Assembly (NCBI RefSeq): GCF_947489715.1
Contig: NZ_CANLER010000003.1
Coordinates: 310,001-374,000, forward strand
Source of the DNA: an uncultured Roseovarius sp.
GTDB taxonomy: Bacteria; Pseudomonadota; Alphaproteobacteria; Rhodobacterales; Rhodobacteraceae
Reading direction: 5' to 3'
Length of the DNA: 64,000 bases
A model generated the notes under the pieces. That model was not told the origin of the DNA. It did no database searches and saw nothing but the letters and a program-made list of their open reading frames with translations. The first letter of the stretch is position 1, and every line of letters starts with the position of its first letter. Shown here piece by piece: positions 54,195-63,627 of the stretch. Made by a program: the position numbers and the translations under genes.

Positions 54195-54788
54195 TCAGCC
54201 GATGATCAGCTTGGCCGCGATCGCCCACATGGTCAGCCCCACGATCAGGTCCAGCACCCGCCAGCTACCCGGCTTCTTGAACAGAGGGTCCAGCACGCGC
54301 GCGCCGTAGCCCAACCCGAAGAAGAAAACAAAACTCGCTGTCATTGCCCCGATGGCAAAATTCAGCTTCTCGGCATATTGCGCCGAAACCGATCCGAGCA
54401 GGACAACCGTATCCAGGTAGACATGCGGGTTCAGCCAGGTCAGCGCCAGACAGGTAATCAGCGCGGTGCGCAGGTTGCCCGTGCCGCGCGCGTCATCCAG
54501 TACCTCACCGCCGCGCCATGCCGCCAGCAGGTTGCGCGCGCCGTACCAGATCAGAAATGCTGCCCCGCCGTAGCGCATCGCCTGTTCCAGCCACGGCACA
54601 GCCTCGGCCAGCGCGCCAAATCCGGCGACACCGGCAGCGATCAGGATCGCATCGGACAGGGCGCAGGTCAGGCAGACGGCAAAGACATGTTCGCGCCGAA
54701 GGCCCTGCCGGATGACAAACGCATTCTGCGCCCCGATGGCAAGGATCAGGGAAAAGCCTAGAATGAACCCGGCAATCGCTGCCTGCAT
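54195..54788 (-). CDS. LysE/ArgO-family amino acid exporter
   Basis: The 197-residue protein has six predicted membrane helices. It begins AAIAGFILGFSLILAIGAQN with the conserved GAQNAFVIRQG segment and contains ALTWLNPHVYLDTVVLLGS, characteristic of ArgO/LysE exporters of basic amino acids. The upstream region contains repeated TACnTTyCG sequences that may be operators, although no LysG/ArgP-type regulator gene is adjacent. Confidence 0.92.
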   Translation of the reverse strand: MQAAIAGFILGFSLILAIGAQNAFVIRQGLRREHVFAVCLTCALSDAILIAAGVAGFGALAEAVPWLEQAMRYGGAAFLIWYGARNLLAAWRGGEVLDDARGTGNLRTALITCLALTWLNPHVYLDTVVLLGSVSAQYAEKLNFAIGAMTASFVFFFGLGYGARVLDPLFKKPGSWRVLDLIVGLTMWAIAAKLIIG

Positions 54789-54834
54789 CGCCTGCGCCCT
54801 CCCCTATCTGCCGGTCAAAATCCAGCCAAAACAT

Positions 54835-54910
54835 ACGTTCCGTACACACCGCGCCAACCCGACCCCGGGTTACGTACGTTTCGGGCGTACATTCCGTACG
54901 GAGTTTACGT
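54835..54910. repeat. Cluster of TACnTTCCGTAC repeats upstream of the lysE/argO gene
   Basis: TACGTTCCGTAC (54835-54846) and TACATTCCGTAC (54889-54900) differ at one position; a partial copy, TACGTTTCG, lies at 54876-54884. A reverse-complement relative overlaps the second copy (TCCGTACGGA is a perfect palindrome at 54894-54903). All lie 46-122 bp upstream of the exporter start and before the convergent-side end of the YebC-family gene. The arrangement looks like a multi-site operator. Confidence 0.5.
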
Positions 54911-54924
54911 TTTGCCGGATCGTT

Positions 54925-55665
54925 TCAAAGCTGCTCCATCACCTCGTCACTGGCCTCGAAATTGGCCGTGACGCGCTGCACATCGTCGTCATCGTCCAGG
55001 GCATCCAGCAGCTTCATCAGCTTCTGCATTCCTTCCAGATCCAACTCCGTACTGGTGGTGGGCCTCCAGGTCAGCCGGGTCTCTTCCGACTCGCCAAGCT
55101 CGGCCTCAAGCGCGTTTGATACGTCATTCAAATCGGTATCGGCACACCAGATCGTGTGGCCATCCTCGGATGATTCCACATCTTCTGCCCCAGCCTCAAT
55201 CGCGGCCATCATCACCGTGTCAGCATCACCGGCTTCCGCGGTATAGGTCACCTCGCCCTTGCGTTCGAACATGAACCCGACCGATCCGGTCTCACCCAGA
55301 TTGCCGCCGTTCTTGGTAAAGGTCGACCGCACATTGCTGGCCGTCCGGTTCAGGTTATCGGTCATCGCCTCGACGATCACCGCCACCCCGCCGGGCCCAT
55401 ATCCTTCATATCGGATTTCCTTGTAATCCTCAGCATCCCCGCCCGTCGCTTTCTTGATCGCGCGGTCGATATTGTCGTTGGGCATCGACTGCGACTTGGC
55501 GCTCTTCACCGCCAGACGCAGACGCGGGTTTTTCTCGGGATCCGGGTCGCCCATCTTGGCGGCAACGGTTATCTCTTTGGAAAGTTTAGAGAAAAGCTTT
55601 GAGCGTGCCGCGTCCTGGCGCCCTTTGCGGTGTTGAATATTCGCCCATTTTGAGTGGCCGGCCAT
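54925..55665 (-). CDS. YebC/PmpR-family transcriptional regulator
   Basis: The 246-residue protein begins [20 protein letters not shown], the invariant YebC start, and has [20 protein letters not shown] and [40 protein letters not shown]. The family is described as DNA-binding regulators or as factors relieving ribosome stalling at proline stretches. The length is standard. The gene reads toward the lysE/argO gene on the same strand across a 136-bp gap. Confidence 0.95.
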   Translation of the reverse strand: MAGHSKWANIQHRKGRQDAARSKLFSKLSKEITVAAKMGDPDPEKNPRLRLAVKSAKSQSMPNDNIDRAIKKATGGDAEDYKEIRYEGYGPGGVAVIVEAMTDNLNRTASNVRSTFTKNGGNLGETGSVGFMFERKGEVTYTAEAGDADTVMMAAIEAGAEDVESSEDGHTIWCADTDLNDVSNALEAELGESEETRLTWRPTTSTELDLEGMQKLMKLLDALDDDDDVQRVTANFEASDEVMEQL

Positions 55666-55786
55666 ATGCGTGCCTCCGATAAGTCCTCAGGATTTTCGCC
55701 TCTATACGGCAGTGGCGGGTCCGCTCGCAAGCCGGTTGCTTTTGGCGTGCAGATACGATTGGTTCAGGTGACAGCGAAAGGACCGC

Positions 55787-57559
55787 ATGACAACCGATCA
55801 GATACTTCTCTTCAGCCTCTTCGGATTGGTCTTTGGCTTCCTGCTTTGGGGCCGCTATCGCTATGATCTAGTTGCGTTTTCGGCCCTGATGCTAGGGGTC
55901 GTGCTGGGCGTCGTCGACACCAAGGACGCGTTTTCAGGCTTTGGTCACCCGGCCACGATCGTGGTGGCGCTGGTATTGGTTGTCTCCGCGGGGCTTGTCC
56001 GGTCCGGCGCGGTCTTCCTGATCACCCGCACGTTGATCGACAGCGGTCGGGCTTTGGGCGGGCACATCGCCCTGATGGGGGCCGTAGGTGGATTGTTATC
56101 GGCCTTCATGAACAACGTCGCAGCCTTGGCTTTACTCATGCCGGTGGATGTCCAGACCGCGCGAAAAGCGAAACGATCTCCGGGGCTTAGCCTGATGCCC
56201 CTTTCCTTTGCGACGATCCTTGGTGGCATGGCAACGCTGATCGGCACGCCGCCCAACATCATCATCGCCTCGTTCCGCGAAGATGCCCTTGGCGAACCTT
56301 TCAGGATGTTCGATTTTGCCCCGGTGGGCGGTTTGACAGCACTGGCCGGGCTGGTTTTCGTGGCATTAATCGGGTGGCGCCTGATCCCGAAACGCGAAGA
56401 TGCCGCGCTTAGTGCCTCAGAAATCGCCCAATACATTGCCGAACTTACCGTGCCTGAAGGCTCGGATCATATCGGCAAGCGGCTTTTCGAGTTGGAAGAG
56501 GTCGCTCAAAAAACTGATATCGCCATTCTGGGCCTGATCCGCGACGGCAAACGCCGTTATGGCACATCACGCAACGCCGTACTCAAGGTCGGTGATGTTC
56601 TGGTGCTCGAATCTACCCCGGACGCTTTGGATGAATTCCGAACGGCGCTGTCGCTGGCCTTTTCCGATGAAGAAAGGGAAAGCAAACTTAAAGCGGCAGG
56701 GGAAGGGTTGGACATCATCGAAATCGTGGTGCCAAAAGAGGCTCGGGTCGCCGGCAAGACGGTTCTGTCGATTGGGCTACACTGGCGTCATCATGCTGTT
56801 TTAATGGGCATTTCCCGACAAGGTAAGAAGATCACGCAGCAAGTGCGCAAAACCATCGTACAACCCGGCGACATACTGCTGGTTCTGGTGCCCAAGGATA
56901 CTGGCGGCGTTGTGACAGATTGGCTGGGATGCCTGCCGCTCGCAGATCGCGGTCTGGCCGTCACCCAAAACAGCAAGACGTGGCTTGCCATCGGTCTCTT
57001 TGCTGCGGCTGTGCTGGCGGCCAGCGTGGGGCTGATTTACCTGCCAATTGCACTGGGTTTGGTCGTGATCGGCTATGTGCTTGTCAAAATCGTACCGTTG
57101 AGCGAGCTCTACACCCATATCGAATGGCCCGTCGTTGTGCTTTTGGGGTCGATGATCCCGTTGGGCGCGGCGTTGGAAAATTCGGGTGGGACCGAGCTGA
57201 TCGCAGGCAGCTTGATCGCGCTGACTGGCAACTTACCTCCCTGGGCCATTCTGACCGTTCTGATGATCGTCACGATGAGCTTGTCGGACGTTCTCAACAA
57301 TACCGCGACAACCATCGTTGCCGCACCGGTTGGCATACAGATGGCACAAGTACTGGAGGTCTCGCCGGACCCGTTCCTGATGGCCGTTGCAGTCGCTGCA
57401 TCCTCTGCCTTTCTCACGCCCATAGGACACAAGAACAACACCCTGATCCTTGGCCCCGGCGGCTATAGTTTTGGAGATTACTGGCGCATGGGATTACCGT
57501 TGGAAGTCTTGGTCGTCGCCGTATCTATCCCGGCCATATTGGTCTTTTGGCCGCTTTGA
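55787..57559 (+). CDS. SLC13/DASS-family transporter with RCK_C (TrkA-C) domains
   Basis: The 590-residue protein has two halves of membrane helices around two central cytoplasmic RCK_C domains. The N-terminal half includes AVGGLLSAFMNNVAALALLM and FATILGGMATLIGTPPNIII, the SNT-like substrate and sodium motif; the C-terminal half has VLNNTATTIVAAPVGIQMAQ, the matching second motif. The RCK_C regions (about 210-295 and 300-385) include LFELEEVAQKTDIAILGLIR. It probably imports a dicarboxylate or sulfate with sodium; the exact ligand is unknown. Confidence 0.9.
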   Translation: MTTDQILLFSLFGLVFGFLLWGRYRYDLVAFSALMLGVVLGVVDTKDAFSGFGHPATIVVALVLVVSAGLVRSGAVFLITRTLIDSGRALGGHIALMGAVGGLLSAFMNNVAALALLMPVDVQTARKAKRSPGLSLMPLSFATILGGMATLIGTPPNIIIASFREDALGEPFRMFDFAPVGGLTALAGLVFVALIGWRLIPKREDAALSASEIAQYIAELTVPEGSDHIGKRLFELEEVAQKTDIAILGLIRDGKRRYGTSRNAVLKVGDVLVLESTPDALDEFRTALSLAFSDEERESKLKAAGEGLDIIEIVVPKEARVAGKTVLSIGLHWRHHAVLMGISRQGKKITQQVRKTIVQPGDILLVLVPKDTGGVVTDWLGCLPLADRGLAVTQNSKTWLAIGLFAAAVLAASVGLIYLPIALGLVVIGYVLVKIVPLSELYTHIEWPVVVLLGSMIPLGAALENSGGTELIAGSLIALTGNLPPWAILTVLMIVTMSLSDVLNNTATTIVAAPVGIQMAQVLEVSPDPFLMAVAVAASSAFLTPIGHKNNTLILGPGGYSFGDYWRMGLPLEVLVVAVSIPAILVFWPL

Positions 57560-57683
57560 TATTGCGGCGATCTATAGCATTCTAATCGTTTTGAGCGTTC
57601 CCGCCACCGCCCTGATTAAGCCTTGTTTAAATCGTTTGTGTAACCCTCGCATAAATCGAAGAAAAAGGTGCGCGGTCCAGAAT

Positions 57684-58118
57684 ATGACTCAAAAAATGAA
57701 TTGCCTTGTCATCGAAGACAGCCTTTTCGATCAAAAGATGATTAAACGTGCAGTAGCGGGCGCGCGGATCAGTGCCGACCTGGCATTTGCCGATACGCTG
57801 GACGCCGCACGGCACGCACTGGCACGTAATCGTTATTCGATCATCCTTTGTGACAATAACCTGCCCGACGGGAACGGTTCTGATTTCGCTCAGGAATTGT
57901 CGCGTGAACCGAAATTCCGTGATGTCGCCATTGTTATTATTTCAGGCTGGCCTTCACCATTCATGTGGGCAAAGGCAAGAGCCGCTGGATTGCAGGTCAT
58001 TGACAAGAACGACCAGCCACAAACCAAAGTGCTGGAAATTTTCAAACGGAAACTCGGGCAGAATCCTGTGGAAAAATCTGTCGCGACAGCTGGCATGAAA
58101 AAACAATTTCTACAGTAG
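57684..58118 (+). CDS. Single-domain response regulator (receiver only)
   Basis: The 144-residue protein starts at ATG 57684; the open frame before it overlaps the transporter gene. It is a receiver domain with the acidic pair Glu11-Asp12 (LVIEDSLFDQKMIKRAV), phospho-acceptor Asp57 (IILCDNNLPDGNG), the switch Ser in VIISGWPSP and the conserved Lys in VIDKND. No output domain follows; the tail is basic. No histidine kinase is adjacent, so the partner is unknown. It could act as a CheY-like or phosphorelay shuttle protein. Confidence 0.88.
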   Translation: MTQKMNCLVIEDSLFDQKMIKRAVAGARISADLAFADTLDAARHALARNRYSIILCDNNLPDGNGSDFAQELSREPKFRDVAIVIISGWPSPFMWAKARAAGLQVIDKNDQPQTKVLEIFKRKLGQNPVEKSVATAGMKKQFLQ

Positions 58119-58122
58119 CGAC

Positions 58123-58149
58123 AAAAAAACCCCGCCAATATGGCGGGGT
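58123..58149 (-). terminator. Rho-independent terminator of ccrM
   Basis: On the minus strand an 8-bp stem, CCCCGCCA/TGGCGGGG with a 3-base loop, is followed by seven T residues (A at 58123-58129 on the plus strand). It ends the minus-strand ccrM transcript about 60 bp after its stop. On the plus strand no T-run follows. Confidence 0.85.
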
Positions 58150-58207
58150 AGGTAAGTAGTGCACGTGGAAGTCAGACCACAAGCACCGGCGGTGTCCTTT
58201 AAAACTT

Positions 58208-59359
<1,152 letters not shown>

Positions 59360-59367
59360 TCAAAGAT

Positions 59368-59406
59368 GATTCAAAGCTGATTCGCCGTCAATTTCTTTTT
59401 TGAATC
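59368..59406. promoter_or_regulatory. Cluster of three GANTC sites upstream of ccrM
   Basis: GATTC at 59368 and 59379 and GAATC at 59402 fall within 39 bp, in the 98-bp gap between the rnhB stop and the ccrM start. They are the substrate of CcrM itself. Methylation of GANTC sites in the ccrM promoter or leader reduces ccrM transcription in Caulobacter; the same logic here is inference. Confidence 0.6.
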
Positions 59407-59412
59407 AAAAGC

Positions 59413-60054
59413 TTAGTTATTTTCTTGATACAAGATATTGTGGACCGGCTTGAAGGAACGTCTATGGTGTGGGGTCACACCAAGATTTTGGAGCGCCTCT
59501 CTGTGTCTTTTTGACGGATAGCCCGCATTTGTTTCCCACCCATAGCCCGGATACTGTTGCGCCAAATCCCACATGATCTGGTCACGGCAGGTTTTCGCGA
59601 CAATCGACGCCGCAGCAATCGAGACGGAAATCGCGTCTCCCTTTATGATGGTCTGGGCGCGAATAGCCAAACCCTTTGGAATCATATTGCCGTCAATCAG
59701 GGCCAAATCCGGTGTTTGTCGCAATCCGGCTATCGCGCGCTCCATCGCCAGATGCGAGGCGCGTAAGATATTCAGCTCGTCAATCTCTTCAACACTTGCA
59801 TGGGCGATCGAGACATCAGCACAATCAATCAATTGAGTATTCAATTCGTTCCGGCGCTTGGCAGGCAAGCGCTTTGAATCGTTCAAACCCTTCGGGATAC
59901 ATGTCGGGTCCAGTATAACCGCAGCGGCAGTCACCGGCCCTGCAAGTGGGCCACGACCGACCTCATCCACACCTGCAACAAGGGCTGCGCCGGATTCATG
60001 TGCGCGTATTTCAAAAGAATAATCTGGACCGTCCATGCTCGTGTCAAAACACAT
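59413..60054 (-). CDS. rnhB: Ribonuclease HII
   Basis: The 213-residue protein has VAGVDEVGRGPLAGPVTAAA with catalytic Asp30 and Glu31, LALIDGNMIPKG with the third acidic residue and SVSIAAASIVAKTCRDQIMW, the family's C-terminal block. It removes ribonucleotides and RNA primers from DNA. ATG 60054 and ATG 60036 are both possible starts and neither has a strong ribosome site. It is upstream of ccrM on the same strand, so read-through is possible. Confidence 0.95.
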   Translation of the reverse strand: MCFDTSMDGPDYSFEIRAHESGAALVAGVDEVGRGPLAGPVTAAAVILDPTCIPKGLNDSKRLPAKRRNELNTQLIDCADVSIAHASVEEIDELNILRASHLAMERAIAGLRQTPDLALIDGNMIPKGLAIRAQTIIKGDAISVSIAAASIVAKTCRDQIMWDLAQQYPGYGWETNAGYPSKRHREALQNLGVTPHHRRSFKPVHNILYQENN

Positions 60055-60069
60055 GCGGTCTGGGAATGC

Positions 60070-60095
60070 AAAAAGGAAGGGCCGCGCCCTTCCTT
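60070..60095 (-). terminator. Rho-independent terminator after the His-rich protein gene
   Basis: A perfect 10-bp stem, AAGGAAGGGC/GCCCTTCCTT (60073-60082 with 60086-60095), 3-base loop, is followed on the minus strand by five T residues. It lies 22 bp beyond the stop of the gene at 60117, supporting that gene as a real transcription unit. Confidence 0.8.
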
Positions 60096-60116
60096 AACAC
60101 ACCAGCATCAGGTCAT

Positions 60117-60698
60117 TCAGTAATTAGCGGCAGCATATCCGTTTTTGATTAGGCAGCGATCATTGTAAACAACGGCACGTCTGTTGTTGTGCAGCACCCG
60201 CGCACTTGTCGCACAGCGCCCCGGAAGCGATCTGATATGCGTGTATTTTCTTTGCAGGCACCAATTGCTGTAGGCTAGGAAATCACCGTGGCGATTGCGC
60301 GCGTGAACCCGGCAGGATGCTGGCAACTGCTTGGCCTGTACCCGCTTGGGAAGGGGACGTGCATAATGGTCGTTGCGATGGTGGCGGCGCTTGTTGTCAA
60401 TCCGGTGACCACAATTGGCATGGTGCTTATGGCCATGATGCTTGTGACCATGATGTCTGGTTCTTGGACGATGGTGTTGTGTGTGCCTCGGTTTGGGAGT
60501 GTAGTAATCATATCGTCGCGTGACGTCATCGTTTCTGTCTTTGTTTTTGGCAATCGCGGATCCGATGATTGCTATCGCAGCAACACCGCCAAGGATCTTG
60601 AGCAGATCGTTTTCTGATGCACGTGCGGGCGCGACTGTCAGGCCGGTTATAGCAACGGCGGTTGCCAGAATAACCGCTATGAATTTACGATACTTCAT
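60117..60698 (-). CDS. Exported His/Arg-rich protein of unknown function
   Basis: The 193-residue protein has a signal peptide (KFIAVILATAVAITGLTVAP, cut near ARASE), then a short hydrophobic stretch (LLKILGGVAAIAIIGSAIA). A histidine- and arginine-rich low-complexity region follows at about residues 70-115 (HHGHKHHGHKHHANCGHR). The C-terminal third has four cysteines in a conserved-looking pattern (LPASCRVHARNRHGDF, NWCLQRK, LPGRCATS, YNDRCLIKNGY). I do not recognise a named family. The cysteine spacing suggests two disulfides in the periplasm, and the His-rich part may bind metal. A strong terminator follows. Confidence 0.8.
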   Translation of the reverse strand: MKYRKFIAVILATAVAITGLTVAPARASENDLLKILGGVAAIAIIGSAIAKNKDRNDDVTRRYDYYTPKPRHTQHHRPRTRHHGHKHHGHKHHANCGHRIDNKRRHHRNDHYARPLPKRVQAKQLPASCRVHARNRHGDFLAYSNWCLQRKYTHIRSLPGRCATSARVLHNNRRAVVYNDRCLIKNGYAAANY

Positions 60699-60887
60699 TG
60701 GCTTTCCTCTCGAACCTTTTGGGTTTGGATTCTCCTTGGGGGCGGAGAATGAATTACGATCCGAGGATGGGGTCAGTATCGAAAGACAGGCAATATCGAC
60801 ACAATGTTATCTAATAACAGGGGAATTCAGGGGCCTTTTACCTCAGTTGTTATTGAATAGCTGCGAGCGGTCGCGCATGTTCGTGCC

Positions 60888-61127
60888 ATGAGACGTGTAT
60901 TGATCACCCCCGTTATCGTCGTGACCCTTTTGCTTGGTGCCCAGGCGGCAAATGCTGCTTGTTCGGTTGAATACAAAGCCAAGCGCGACAACCCGCTTGA
61001 ACTTTTTTACGATGTCGCGCAGGTAGGCGGCGATTGTAGCATTGCCGCAGTCACGCCAAAGCTGGCAAAGAAGCTCAAGAAAAAAGGGCTTACATTGCTC
61101 AAGGTTTTGTCTGTGAAGAAGCAATAG
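60888..61127 (+). CDS. Small exported protein of unknown function
   Basis: The 79-residue protein has a clear signal peptide (LITPVIVVTLLLGAQAANAA) leaving about 56 residues. The mature part has two cysteines (ACSVEYKAKRDN and GGDCSIAAVTP), probably a disulfide, and a lysine-rich C-terminus (KLAKKLKKKGLTLLKVLSVK). The ATG is unambiguous but the ribosome site is weak. It lies 18 bp before the membrane winged-helix gene and may be in one operon with it. Confidence 0.72.
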   Translation: MRRVLITPVIVVTLLLGAQAANAACSVEYKAKRDNPLELFYDVAQVGGDCSIAAVTPKLAKKLKKKGLTLLKVLSVKKQ

Positions 61128-61145
61128 AGCCGGGAAGGATCGGTC

Positions 61146-61850
61146 TTGCATGAACTGACGAATTCTGCCGCCGACGCACGCCGCACCGGAAACCGAGCCG
61201 TTGTATTCGGCCTGGCTGGTGTTGTCCTGATTCTCGTGCTTGCAGCAGTTTTGCTTTTCATCAGCCTTCCGGATGCCAATGCATTCAACGCACGGGTCGA
61301 ACGTATTTTTGTCGAAAACGATGCGCTGACCACAGATGCCGAGATCAAATTATTGGAAATCCTCGCTCTCTCTGGCACAGCATTTTCTGAAACGCTTGTC
61401 AGCTACCGCATGGTGATTTTCGTACTGCTGGTCTTTGCTGCCTCTCTCCTGATTGCTGCGCTGGTGTTTCTGATCATGCTCATCACCATGAACCGCCGCA
61501 TGGCGCAGATCGAACGCTCGGGAATTCAGGTCAGTTCGCTGCTGATAAGCCGGGAAGAAAAGACCGTTTATCTGAATAATATGGGCTTCAAGTTGACAGA
61601 GGCGGCGATGGAAACACTCTCCATACTGGCCGAAGCGCGGATGGACGATGACGTCCTGTCCGGGGCCGAGATTGAGGGTATGATCTCAGGTCGTAGTGCG
61701 TCTGACTGCGAAGAGGCCGCAGGGGCGACCCGGATCAAACGTTTGCGTGATACGTTGGGCAATCAGTTGGTCAGCGAGTTACTGGTCAAAAACATCGCCC
61801 GTCGCGGATATATGCTGGCCATCGACAAGGAAGTCATTCGGGTCATCTAA
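61146..61850 (+). CDS. Membrane protein with C-terminal OmpR/PhoB-type winged helix
   Basis: The 234-residue protein starts at TTG 61146, which has GGAAGG 7 bp upstream; no in-frame ATG is near. Two membrane helices (about residues 19-41, VVFGLAGVVLILVLAAVLLF, and 86-114) enclose a short periplasmic loop of about 45 residues. From about 145 to the end lies a winged helix with VYLNNMGFKLTEAAMETLSI, ATRIKRLRDTLGNQLVSELL and ARRGYMLAI, the OmpR-type recognition helix and wing. This is the reverse order of ToxR/CadC, which have the DNA-binding domain first. It may be a membrane-tethered regulator; target unknown. Confidence 0.8.
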   Translation: MHELTNSAADARRTGNRAVVFGLAGVVLILVLAAVLLFISLPDANAFNARVERIFVENDALTTDAEIKLLEILALSGTAFSETLVSYRMVIFVLLVFAASLLIAALVFLIMLITMNRRMAQIERSGIQVSSLLISREEKTVYLNNMGFKLTEAAMETLSILAEARMDDDVLSGAEIEGMISGRSASDCEEAAGATRIKRLRDTLGNQLVSELLVKNIARRGYMLAIDKEVIRVI

Positions 61851-61868
61851 GCAGCGCTGCGCCCAAGC

Positions 61869-63440
61869 TTAAGGTTCATCAAAAAAGCTCCAGCAATTTG
61901 AAAATTGCTTAATGTCGATGCCATGCGCCTGGCGACTTTTATCCATTCTGGAAAAAATGGATTTCGAAGCTTTCGCACGGGCAAGGAATTCGCACACAAC
62001 GCGCCCGGCAACCTGATCTTTGGCAGACAGCTCCAACAACAATGCATTGGTGTTCAAAATCAGATCGGATCCACCCAGTTTGAAGCGATCCAACCCGGCA
62101 AACCCCATCTTTGTTTTAGGCATCTTATCTGGATAAACAGCGTCCGGCGGCATGCTCTCAAAGGCACGCTCAGCCTCATATGCCTTTAGCATGTTGGCAT
62201 AGAAATAGGCGCCTGATCCGATCACTTTCTGATGCTCATTGATCCCATGATCAAGAAATGTCTGGAAGCTGGAGATCAGCCATCTTGTCGGCAAAAGCCC
62301 CAGCAGGACTTTGTACTCTTCTTTCCATAATCGTTGGAAAAGTGTCGCTGCATGCTGCGTATGCGGCGTGTTACGTCGCAGGTAGCTGATGACGAGCCCC
62401 AGCAGAAAACAGACCTCTGTCTGACCTCGGAAACGAAAGGTTAGAATTTCCGCCTGGTTCACCATTTTACCCCGACTGATTTCGGGTAGATCACCATCGG
62501 CGTCCACGATACGGTGCCGCAAGGATCGCAGATCAACATCTAGATCGGGCATCAGATTAGGTTGATCCTGTGTTGCCACACGTTTCTCTACACGTTTCCA
62601 CAACGGCATTAGCGCTTTTGGCAGATCGGTGGGCCGGTCCGGTGTTTCCAGCCAGACCGACGTGGCAGACATAGCTACCGGTACTCTTTTATCGTTCGGT
62701 TCGAATAAAGAGAGTTTGGCGCGCCTCTTTGCTTCATGCGTTGCGCTCGACCTGTTTATCGCCTCCATCACCGCGATATCCTTATCATTCGCGGTTTGAT
62801 TGGCTGTTGTCTCAACAATCGTCTGGAGATCTTTCCCTGCACAACCCGGAATAGCCGCAAGCAGAGATCGCATAGCAGTTTGTTTCGTGGCAGACGGATA
62901 CTCAACAATCACAAAAGATTTTCCCAGCTTACGCAGGGGGATCGAGATCACATCGTCCCAAAGCTCGTCCATGTTCAGGAAATTGGCGAAATCATCGAAC
63001 CTGCTGAATTTCTGGCGATGCTTTAGATTTTGCACATAGGCACTTCTGGCCCACTCTGCGGGTTGGCGCAAAAAGAAATAGTAACGACGGTCATACGACG
63101 CAAAGACGTTCTCCAGAACCTCAAGATTGGTCCAAAGATTTGGATATAGCTTCCGCTTGCCTCGCGCGCCCGGAATGGACCCGGAAAAATCCTCGCACGA
63201 AATGATACAATCTCCGTCAGCATCGGCGCAGAGGTCGGCGACGCTTTCCAGAGCTACCACAGCATCTTGGGTCCGGTCAGAATTCAGGAATTTTGCCGCC
63301 TTGGGAATGAGCGGGCTTTTAATGTTTGTCAGGCCAAAATCCGCACTCAAGACAGCCGCATTTTCACGCAGGGCGCGTTGAATGGCGGTAGAGCCAGTTT
63401 TGTGCGGCCCCAGATGAAAGTGTATTGTCTTTTTGGCCAT
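61869..63440 (-). CDS. Sulfotransferase-like protein
   Basis: The 523-residue protein has the N-terminal phosphosulfate-binding loop IHFHLGPHKTGSTAIQRAL and a later RRYYFFLRQPAEWARSAYVQ resembling the 3-prime-phosphate loop of sulfotransferases. The other 400 residues are not recognised and include a long C-terminal helical region. A carbohydrate or lipid sulfotransferase acting on a surface polymer is possible; P-loop kinases are an alternative. It follows the RTX-type gene on the same strand with a 187-bp gap. Confidence 0.7.
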   Translation of the reverse strand: MAKKTIHFHLGPHKTGSTAIQRALRENAAVLSADFGLTNIKSPLIPKAAKFLNSDRTQDAVVALESVADLCADADGDCIISCEDFSGSIPGARGKRKLYPNLWTNLEVLENVFASYDRRYYFFLRQPAEWARSAYVQNLKHRQKFSRFDDFANFLNMDELWDDVISIPLRKLGKSFVIVEYPSATKQTAMRSLLAAIPGCAGKDLQTIVETTANQTANDKDIAVMEAINRSSATHEAKRRAKLSLFEPNDKRVPVAMSATSVWLETPDRPTDLPKALMPLWKRVEKRVATQDQPNLMPDLDVDLRSLRHRIVDADGDLPEISRGKMVNQAEILTFRFRGQTEVCFLLGLVISYLRRNTPHTQHAATLFQRLWKEEYKVLLGLLPTRWLISSFQTFLDHGINEHQKVIGSGAYFYANMLKAYEAERAFESMPPDAVYPDKMPKTKMGFAGLDRFKLGGSDLILNTNALLLELSAKDQVAGRVVCEFLARAKASKSIFSRMDKSRQAHGIDIKQFSNCWSFFDEP

Positions 63441-63627
63441 CCACTCACCTGCTGCTATCTCAACGCCGCCAGCGCTATTTCGGAGATTGTTGCGCCAATG
63501 TCTTCAAACATTGGACAACTTTCAATGCTGTCGTGCTGGAAAGCAAAAGGTGTTGCAAATTGTTTTTGCCTGTGAAGCCACATCGCCATCATCACAGAGG
63601 AAACGTACTTAAGGAGAGCCAACAGGC

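Noticed and set aside
63494..63513. CCAATG...CATTGG short hairpin before the sulfotransferase-like gene
   Set aside because: Only 6 bp with a long loop and no T-run; likely chance.
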